From the NCBI RefSeq assembly GCF_018889995.1, contig NZ_CP076547.1:2480001-2544000 (forward strand): a stretch of 64,000 nucleotides of DNA. Reading direction: 5' to 3'. Of this stretch, positions 59,109 to 64,000 are shown one piece after another. The stretch comes from Subtercola sp. PAMC28395 (GTDB taxonomy: Bacteria; Actinomycetota; Actinomycetes; Actinomycetales; Microbacteriaceae). The position numbers and the translations under genes are program-made. The notes under the pieces are model-generated. The model had not been told where the DNA came from. It saw nothing but the letters and a program-made list of their open reading frames with translations, and ran no database searches. Positions within the stretch are counted from its first letter, which is position 1. Each line of letters begins with the position of its first letter.

Positions 59109-59671
59109 GGCCAGGGCCCCGAGCATCCACAACCTCGTCTGCCTTCTCGTCGGCCGACCCCTTCGATGCGCTGGGTGACCCGCATCGGCGACGCATCCTC
59201 GATGTTCTGAGCGCCGAGGAGCTGTCGGTGGGCGAAATCGCGAACCTCTTCCCGATCAGCAGACCCGCGATCTCACGGCACCTTCGGATTCTCGACGACG
59301 CTGGACTCGTCGAATCGAGAAGGGAAGGAACCCGACAGATCTACCGGCTGCACGCCGACGGAATCGAGGCCGTGCGCGCATATCTCGATCGGGTGTGGGG
59401 CGAGTCGGCTGCTCGATTCGCGTTGTTTGCCGAGAACACGGCGCCTGCGAACGCGGCGGTTGCGAAAACAGGACATGGCAGTGCGGCGGCTGACGGCGCC
59501 GCATCGGGTAGCACCTCATCTGGGAGCACCGCATCTGGGAGCGACGCTTCTGGGAACACCGCACCTGCGAGCACCGCACCTGCGAGCACCGCACCGGAGT
59601 ACACAGGTCTCGAGGACCCGCTGCCCGCAAGCAGTACCCCGGGGACCGACTCCAATCAGGTGCCCCGATGA
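59105..59671 (+). CDS. ArsR-family regulator with repeat-rich tail
   Basis: A 188-residue protein with a winged helix at about 18-105: DPFDALGDPHRRRILDVLS, LSVGEIANLFPISRPAISRH (recognition helix), LVESRREGTRQIYRL. It belongs to the ArsR group paired with AHSA1/SRPBCC genes, usually lacking metal ligands, and none is seen. The last 70 residues are Ser/Ala/Thr/Gly pentapeptide repeats (e.g. SGSTASGSDASGNTAPAST) from 15-bp tandem repeats. It overlaps both neighbours by 4 bases and is the likely repressor of this operon. Confidence 0.87.
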   Translation: MRPGPRASTTSSAFSSADPFDALGDPHRRRILDVLSAEELSVGEIANLFPISRPAISRHLRILDDAGLVESRREGTRQIYRLHADGIEAVRAYLDRVWGESAARFALFAENTAPANAAVAKTGHGSAAADGAASGSTSSGSTASGSDASGNTAPASTAPASTAPEYTGLEDPLPASSTPGTDSNQVPR

Positions 59672-60117
59672 TCGAACCGCTGGCTCTTTCGATCTCCGTT
59701 GCGTGCCCGGTCGACCATGCCTTCCGTGTGTGGACATCGAAGATCTCGTCATGGTGGCCAACGGGTCATACCGTTTCCGGCTCCCCCGACGTTGCCGTCG
59801 TTCTCGAGCCGGGAGTCGGTGGGCGCATCTTCGAGCGCGAATCCGACGGACAGGAGCATGAGTGGGGAGAAATCACCCACTGGGACCCACCACACCGTTT
59901 CGGCTACCTCTGGCACATCCGGCGGCAGCGCGAAGATGCGACCGACGTCGACATCCACTTTGTTGCGGTGGGCGAGAACGAGACTCGTGTGGAGATCATC
60001 CACTCAGGGTGGGAGCGCCTCGGAGCAGATGCACAGCAGTGGCGGGATCGAAACCAGGGCGGCTGGGGAGGACTACTACCGCATTTCATTGCCGCGGCGG
60101 AGAGCTCGAATACGTGA
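59668..60117 (+). CDS. AHSA1/SRPBCC-domain protein
   Basis: A 149-residue AHSA1-like protein: ISVACPVDHAFRVWTSKIS, SSWWPTGHT, EPGVGGRIFE and EITHWDPPHRFGYLWH, the standard pattern of this family, ending in HPWGLLPHF-like GGWGGLLPHFIAAAES. It starts on the ArsR gene's stop (ATGA). Together with the first SRPBCC gene it frames the regulator; the ligand is unknown. Confidence 0.88.
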   Translation: MIEPLALSISVACPVDHAFRVWTSKISSWWPTGHTVSGSPDVAVVLEPGVGGRIFERESDGQEHEWGEITHWDPPHRFGYLWHIRRQREDATDVDIHFVAVGENETRVEIIHSGWERLGADAQQWRDRNQGGWGGLLPHFIAAAESSNT

Positions 60118-60272
60118 TTCTGACTGTGTAGCACTCGTGTATCGAAGACTCTTCGACCACTTTCATGCCGTGACTCATCATCTTCTCCTCCACAAGGGGC
60201 GGAATTTGCGAGTTGTCCACTGATCGGGGATTTTGGCTGTTCGGTGTCGGGGGTGGGTGGTTGACTGTTGCC

Positions 60273-61793
60273 ATGACACGAGCATTACTCACTGATGACG
60301 AGGTTGATCCGGCCGCCTGGTCTGATTCGACGTTCACGGGCCCCGATGGCTTCGGCTCAGAACCCACGGGTGCGGCCGACAATGACCCTGCCGCGAACGG
60401 TGCGCCGTCGTCATCACGGTCGTCGTCAGGATCGCCGTCGTCCGGATCTGCCTCATCAGGATCGTCTTCGTCGGGGTCGTCGTCGTCGTTGCGTCGGGAG
60501 CGTTTTGCGGCGGCGGTCGCTGCGGTGCTCGTGTCGCATCGGGCGATCGCAGCGGCGTACGCCTCTCATGCTCTCCTGGTCGAGGAGGCCCGGGTGGCGG
60601 GGTTCGCACTTCACACCCAGGACAGTTTCGCCAGCAGCGGGGGCGGGGGCCCGCAGTGGTCCTCTGACCAGATCGTGCAACGCCAAGTCGTCCTCGAGCT
60701 CGCCGTCGCCCTGCAGCTCACTGAGGTTGACGCGCGCCGGCTGGTCGATACCTGCGAAGGACTCGCCGGCCCGTTCACCGCCACCCGTGACGCGTTGGCG
60801 GCGGGGCGGGTGTCGTACCGGCACACCGAAACCCTCGTTCACCGTTCGCACCCGCTCCCCCGGGAAGCGCTCGGACGGTACGAGAAGACGGTACTGCCCT
60901 GGGCGCGGAAAGTGACCGCGCAACGCCTCGACAAGATCGCCCGCGCTGCAGTGGAAGAGGCGCAACCCCGCACCGACAGTCAACGCCACACCGACGCCGT
61001 CACTGGGAGGCGTACGTATCTGGAGCCGGGGTCGGACGGGATGGCGTACCTGACCCTGTACACCGCCGCCGTCGAAGCTGTTGCCATCCACAACCGGGCC
61101 ACCGACATGGCCAGGTCCGCCAAACACGCAGGCGACCCCCGCACCCTCACCCAACTGAAAGTCGACGTCCTGACCGACCTGATGCTCAACAGTGACACCC
61201 ACACCCCACGGGTTGCCCCCGGGATCCGGGCCCGCGTGAACGTCACCGTCCCCGCCCTCACACTGCTGGGCCGCGACCACCACGGGAATCCCGACCCCGA
61301 CCAGTCGTCCGGCCCAGCCAACCTGGAGGGGTTCGGGCCGATCGACCGGCACACCGCCCTCACCATCACCCGCCACGCACACTCGTTCACCCGGATCCTG
61401 ACAGACCCCGCCACCGGTGCAGTGCTCAGCTACGGCAGGCAACGATACAAACCCCCCACCGACCTTGACGAGTTGATCCGGCTCACCCACACCGAATGCA
61501 CCTTCCCGACACCCTGCGAACCCTCAACCACCACAGACCTTGACCACACCATCGCCTGGGGCGACGGCGGCGAGACCGCCTACGACAACCTCAGCCCCCT
61601 GTGCACCTCGCACCACAAAGTCAAACACCACACCGAATGGACCATCCTGCAAACCCCGAACACCAACGGGCGACCACCAACCATCACCTGGACCTCACCC
61701 GCCGGATACGAATACACCATCGACCCCACACCACTCGCCAAACCCATCGTGCAGTTCACCGAAACGCCGGCGGAGGATCCGCCACCATTCTGA
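60273..61793 (+). CDS. DUF222 / HNH endonuclease domain protein
   Basis: A 506-residue protein of a family abundant in actinobacteria. ATG 60273 is preferred over an in-frame TTG at 60213. A Ser/Gly-rich low-complexity stretch (about 45-72) leads to the helical DUF222 domain (SHRAIAAAYASHALLVEEAR onward) and a C-terminal HNH motif: CTFPTPC, DLDHTIAWGDGG, NLSPLCTSHHKVKHH. Such genes occur in many near-copies per genome and may be of mobile origin; a nuclease role is inferred from the motif only. Confidence 0.9.
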   Translation: MTRALLTDDEVDPAAWSDSTFTGPDGFGSEPTGAADNDPAANGAPSSSRSSSGSPSSGSASSGSSSSGSSSSLRRERFAAAVAAVLVSHRAIAAAYASHALLVEEARVAGFALHTQDSFASSGGGGPQWSSDQIVQRQVVLELAVALQLTEVDARRLVDTCEGLAGPFTATRDALAAGRVSYRHTETLVHRSHPLPREALGRYEKTVLPWARKVTAQRLDKIARAAVEEAQPRTDSQRHTDAVTGRRTYLEPGSDGMAYLTLYTAAVEAVAIHNRATDMARSAKHAGDPRTLTQLKVDVLTDLMLNSDTHTPRVAPGIRARVNVTVPALTLLGRDHHGNPDPDQSSGPANLEGFGPIDRHTALTITRHAHSFTRILTDPATGAVLSYGRQRYKPPTDLDELIRLTHTECTFPTPCEPSTTTDLDHTIAWGDGGETAYDNLSPLCTSHHKVKHHTEWTILQTPNTNGRPPTITWTSPAGYEYTIDPTPLAKPIVQFTETPAEDPPPF

Positions 61794-61797
61794 TAAC

Positions 61798-61857
61798 TGC
61801 ACCTGCACCTGCACCTGCACCTGCACCTGCACCTGCACCTGCACCTGCACGTGCAAC
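61798..61857. repeat. TGCACC hexamer array
   Basis: Eight perfect TGCACC units (61798-61845) are followed by TGCACG and TGCAAC. The array begins 5 bases after the HNH stop codon. A 6-base unit of this kind is prone to slippage. Confidence 0.95.
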
Positions 61858-61958
61858 TGCAACGGCGACCGGGCGCTAACCGAGTCGATCCGATCTTGAT
61901 CTGTCGCCGGCACAAACATTCGAGCGTGGGCACCCGACCCCGACAGCTGACCATTCTG

Positions 61959-62066
61959 AAACATCAGGAGGATTCGAAACATCAGGAGGATTCGAAACAT
62001 CAGGAGGATTCGAAACATCAGGAGGATTCGAAAGATCAGAAGGATTCGGAAGATCTGAAAGAATCG
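61959..62066. repeat. 18-bp tandem repeat array (AAACATCAGGAGGATTCG)
   Basis: Four perfect units (61959-62030) are followed by two diverged ones (62031-62048, 62049-62066). Each perfect unit has AGGAGG and TTCGAA across the unit join. The length is a multiple of three; the plus strand would read KHQEDS repeats, but no good start precedes it. Confidence 0.95.
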
Positions 62067-62213
62067 TCAGATCCGAAAGCCACTCCACCGCCGAGCTTGA
62101 GCTAGTAACGAGACGCGATATGCCCGCAGACCTCGGATCGATTTCCACGAATCCGCCGAAGACCCGTCAGATCGGCCGAGAACCAGAGACAGCTGACCAG
62201 AAGGTTGGCAGCG

Positions 62214-63473
62214 TCAGTCGTGCCGGTGCGGCGCGCTGGGAGCCCCCGACAGCGTAGTCGCACGGATCACCATGTCGTCGAGATTCGGCAGAGCGTGCCC
62301 GAGCTCATGTTCTGCTTCGTGCACGATCTTCTCCACGTCTGAAAGTGCAGCATCGTCAACCTGGACCGTCGCCGCGCCCTGAAGCCGATGCCCGACCCAG
62401 CGCATCTGCAGACGAGGTACCGACAGGATGCCCGGAGTCGCCGTCAGCGCAGCCTCGGCGCGCTCGAGAATGTGCGGGTCGATACCATCCATGAGGCGCG
62501 TGCCGATACTGCGCACCGTGCCCCAGAGCAGAATCAGAATCGTGACCGCGATGAACAGGCCGACGATCGGGTCAGCAAGCGGAAACCCGAGGAGCACGCC
62601 GATTGCTCCGATCACCACCGAGAGGGAGGTGAAACCGTCGATCCGGGCGTGCACGCCGTCCGCAACAAGGGCGGCCGAGCCGATCTGCTGCCCGACCCGG
62701 ATGCGGTAGATCGCCACTATCTCGTTGCCGGCGAAGCCGATGATTCCCGCGGCGATCACCCACCCGAGGTTGGTGACCGTCATTGGGTTGAAGAACCGGG
62801 TGATCGCCTCCCAGCCGGCGACGATCGCCGACAACGCGACAACGGCGACGATGAACAGCCCCGCGAGATCCTCGGCACGGCCGAAACCGAAGTTGTAGCG
62901 CCTGGTGGCGATACGTCGGGCCAGAACGAACGCAATCCAGAGAGGCACTGCGGTCAGGGCATCCGAGAAGTTGTGAATCGTGTCAGCCAGAAGCGCCACT
63001 GACCCACTGATCAGAAAGACGCCGAACTGCAGAAGAGTGGTCCCCAGCAGAATGAAGAGGCTGATCTTCAGCGCGCGAACACCCGACGCACTGGCCTCGA
63101 GTGCGTCGTCGATCGAATCGGCCGCGTCGTGGCTGTGCGGAACGAAGAGCCCGTAGAAGAAGCCACGGATGCCCGTGGGATGGCTGTGGCCGTGTTCGTG
63201 ATCATGTTCGTGTTCGTGTTCGTGACCGTGCTGGTGACTCTGACCGTGCTCGTGACTGTGGCCGTGATTTCGGCCGTGAACATGATCATGCCCGACTTCG
63301 TGATCGTGCGTGTCTTCGTGATCATGCCCGACTTCGTGATCATGCACGGCGTCGTGGCCATGCTCGTGCGCGCCTTCGTGTGCATGGTCGTGAGCTTCGC
63401 CACCGCGGTCAGGATGCTCGTGGCTATACGCCACCGGGGAAACGGGCACGGTTTCGTGGTCATCATGTTTCAC
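62214..63473 (-). CDS. Cation diffusion facilitator with His-rich N-terminus
   Basis: A 419-residue CDF metal/proton antiporter. The first 100 residues are His/Asp/Glu repeats (e.g. HDHEVGHDHEDTHDHEVGHD) that should bind zinc or a like metal. After GFFYGLFVPHSHDAADSIDD come about six spans; metal-site residues are seen in LLADTIHNFSDAL and LVADGVHARIDGF. A cytosolic C-terminal domain ends the protein. Its ATG overlaps the ArsR stop by 4 bases, so the two form a metal-response operon. Confidence 0.94.
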   Translation of the reverse strand: MKHDDHETVPVSPVAYSHEHPDRGGEAHDHAHEGAHEHGHDAVHDHEVGHDHEDTHDHEVGHDHVHGRNHGHSHEHGQSHQHGHEHEHEHDHEHGHSHPTGIRGFFYGLFVPHSHDAADSIDDALEASASGVRALKISLFILLGTTLLQFGVFLISGSVALLADTIHNFSDALTAVPLWIAFVLARRIATRRYNFGFGRAEDLAGLFIVAVVALSAIVAGWEAITRFFNPMTVTNLGWVIAAGIIGFAGNEIVAIYRIRVGQQIGSAALVADGVHARIDGFTSLSVVIGAIGVLLGFPLADPIVGLFIAVTILILLWGTVRSIGTRLMDGIDPHILERAEAALTATPGILSVPRLQMRWVGHRLQGAATVQVDDAALSDVEKIVHEAEHELGHALPNLDDMVIRATTLSGAPSAPHRHD

Positions 63474-63859
63474 TGTTGCTCGCCTGTCGTAGTCGCATGG
63501 GGGTGGTTGTGCTGCGGGTGGTGGTGCCGCGGATTGTCGCCGAGGGAGTGTTCTGCCTGGAAAATCGCATCCGTGACGAGCTTCGACGCGTGCTCGTTCT
63601 CGAGTCGGTAGAACACGCGTTGGCCATGGTGTCGGGTGGCGACGATGCGCGCGAGTCGCAGTTTTGCGAGATGCTGTGACACTGCGGCCGGGCTTTTGTC
63701 GACGATTTCGGCGAGCGAGTTGACCGACAATTCCCCGTCGCGGAGCGCCAGAATCAGGCGGACCCGCGTCGCGTCGGCCAGCATGGCGAAGATCTCGACC
63801 GCGAGTTCGACGTACTCACTGTCGGTCTCGCGCCCGCAAGCCCGCGTATCTGCATCCAT
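63470..63859 (-). CDS. ArsR/SmtB-type metal-sensing repressor
   Basis: A 129-residue winged-helix repressor: AEIFAMLADATRVRLILALR, LSVNSLAEIVDKSPAAVSQH (recognition helix), LARIVATRHHGQRVFYRLE. In the last helix, NEH-N10-QAEH keeps two of the four alpha5 ligands of CzrA-like sensors (D/H/H/H), and a His-rich tail (RHHHPQHNHPH) follows, as in KmtR/NmtR-like sensors with C-terminal His. It precedes and overlaps the CDF gene, so it most likely controls it. The metal (zinc, nickel or cobalt) cannot be told. Confidence 0.92.
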   Translation of the reverse strand: MDADTRACGRETDSEYVELAVEIFAMLADATRVRLILALRDGELSVNSLAEIVDKSPAAVSQHLAKLRLARIVATRHHGQRVFYRLENEHASKLVTDAIFQAEHSLGDNPRHHHPQHNHPHATTTGEQQ

Positions 63860-63880
63860 ACGCAGATTATGTCATGCGTA
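63859..63880 (-). promoter_or_regulatory. Promoter-operator of the ArsR-CDF operon, probably leaderless
   Basis: TACGCA (63859-63864) and TGCGTA (63875-63880) form an inverted repeat with a 10-base centre. On the minus strand the centre holds CATAAT (63871-63866), a good -10 box, 6 bases before the ATG at 63859. The start point would then fall at the ATG, giving a leaderless mRNA, and a repressor on the repeat would block it. The 120 bases beyond, to the right edge, show nothing else. Confidence 0.55.
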
Positions 63881-64000
63881 CAGGCAGTGCCTCGAGACTG
63901 GGCTGCTCTTGTGAGGCGGGTACGCCGAGTTGAGGCTGCCACACCGGTCGCGATTAGATTCGTCGCAGACGACTCAGGAGGCCCTCTAGCGTCAATCGCG

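Larger units (their letters stand above)
61794..62213. other. Repeat-bearing gap between convergent genes
   Basis: These 420 bases lie between the HNH gene and the CDF transporter gene, which converge. They hold a TGCACC hexamer array, an 18-bp repeat array and no frame with protein-like character. The open frames here are made mainly by the repeats. No clear terminator is seen. Confidence 0.7.

Noticed and set aside
61959..62066. Possible CRISPR array
   Set aside because: The 18-bp units are contiguous with no spacers, and there are no cas genes.
61851..62105. Plus-strand frame of KHQEDS repeats (and a minus-strand frame of MFRILL repeats at 61695-62018)
   Set aside because: Both frames are produced by the tandem repeats; neither has a good start with ribosome site or any non-repeat core.

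Overview
The window looks like chromosomal DNA of a high-G+C actinobacterium, most likely from the family Microbacteriaceae; the genus cannot be fixed from sequence alone. The grounds are the gene order (alaS-ruvX-mltG-aroECKB-efp-nusB-pyrRBC-carAB-pyrF-gmk-rpoZ-coaBC-metK-priA-fmt), a PriA that has lost its helicase Walker A motif, an actinobacterial IHF (mIHF) domain fused to guanylate kinase, a single long bifunctional Rel, many GTG starts, and frequent ATGA/GTGA stop-start overlaps. I found no rRNA, tRNA, CRISPR array, insertion sequence or prophage gene.

Layout. 1-29144 (minus strand) is a housekeeping super-operon read from rarA down to the first codons of what is probably rsmB: recombination (rarA), ribosomal protein S4, alanyl-tRNA synthetase, RuvX, MltG, the shikimate genes aroE-C-K-B, EF-P, NusB, complete UMP synthesis (pyrR, pyrB, pyrC, a PH-like membrane protein, carA, carB, pyrF), mIHF-Gmk, RNA polymerase omega, CoA synthesis (coaBC), SAM synthesis (metK), PriA and Fmt. 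29312-32035 (plus) has a membrane-anchored cyclophilin, a DUF349 protein and an AbiEi-like protein. 32032-45544 (minus) runs thrS, a HIT protein, pdxS, pdxT, yebC, ruvC, ruvA, ruvB, yajC, secD, secF, rel. A LexA-type SOS box sits just upstream of ruvA. 45700-47375 (plus) is a divergent dihydropteroate synthase-like gene followed by a RibD_C-type reductase.

47395-56725 (minus) is the accessory part. A run of six genes, joined by five start-stop overlaps, encodes an adenosine deaminase-like hydrolase, a DszA/NtaA-type flavin monooxygenase, a two-subunit ThDP decarboxylase, a GMC oxidoreductase and an aldehyde dehydrogenase. It is preceded by an inverted repeat (TGAACC-N4-GGTTCA) and an ABM-domain gene, then by an agmatine deiminase / N-carbamoylputrescine amidase pair. 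The six enzymes suggest an uncharacterised route (monooxygenation, deamination, 2-oxoacid decarboxylation, alcohol and aldehyde oxidation) for a nitrogen-containing compound. This is the best candidate in the window for an undescribed system. No transporter, regulator or flavin reductase is present locally.

56773-64000 holds small accessory units: a Cys-containing mini-protein, a Pr6Pr-type membrane protein, a lipoprotein, an SRPBCC-ArsR-SRPBCC operon with a cluster of GTAAC half-sites upstream, a DUF222-HNH nuclease-like protein, a 420-base repeat-bearing gap (61794-62213), and an ArsR-CDF metal efflux operon in which both proteins are histidine-rich. The last 120 bases (63881-64000) show nothing I can assign. 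Short in-frame tandem duplications (15, 18, 24, 30 and 42 bases) recur across the window in genes and in spacers.
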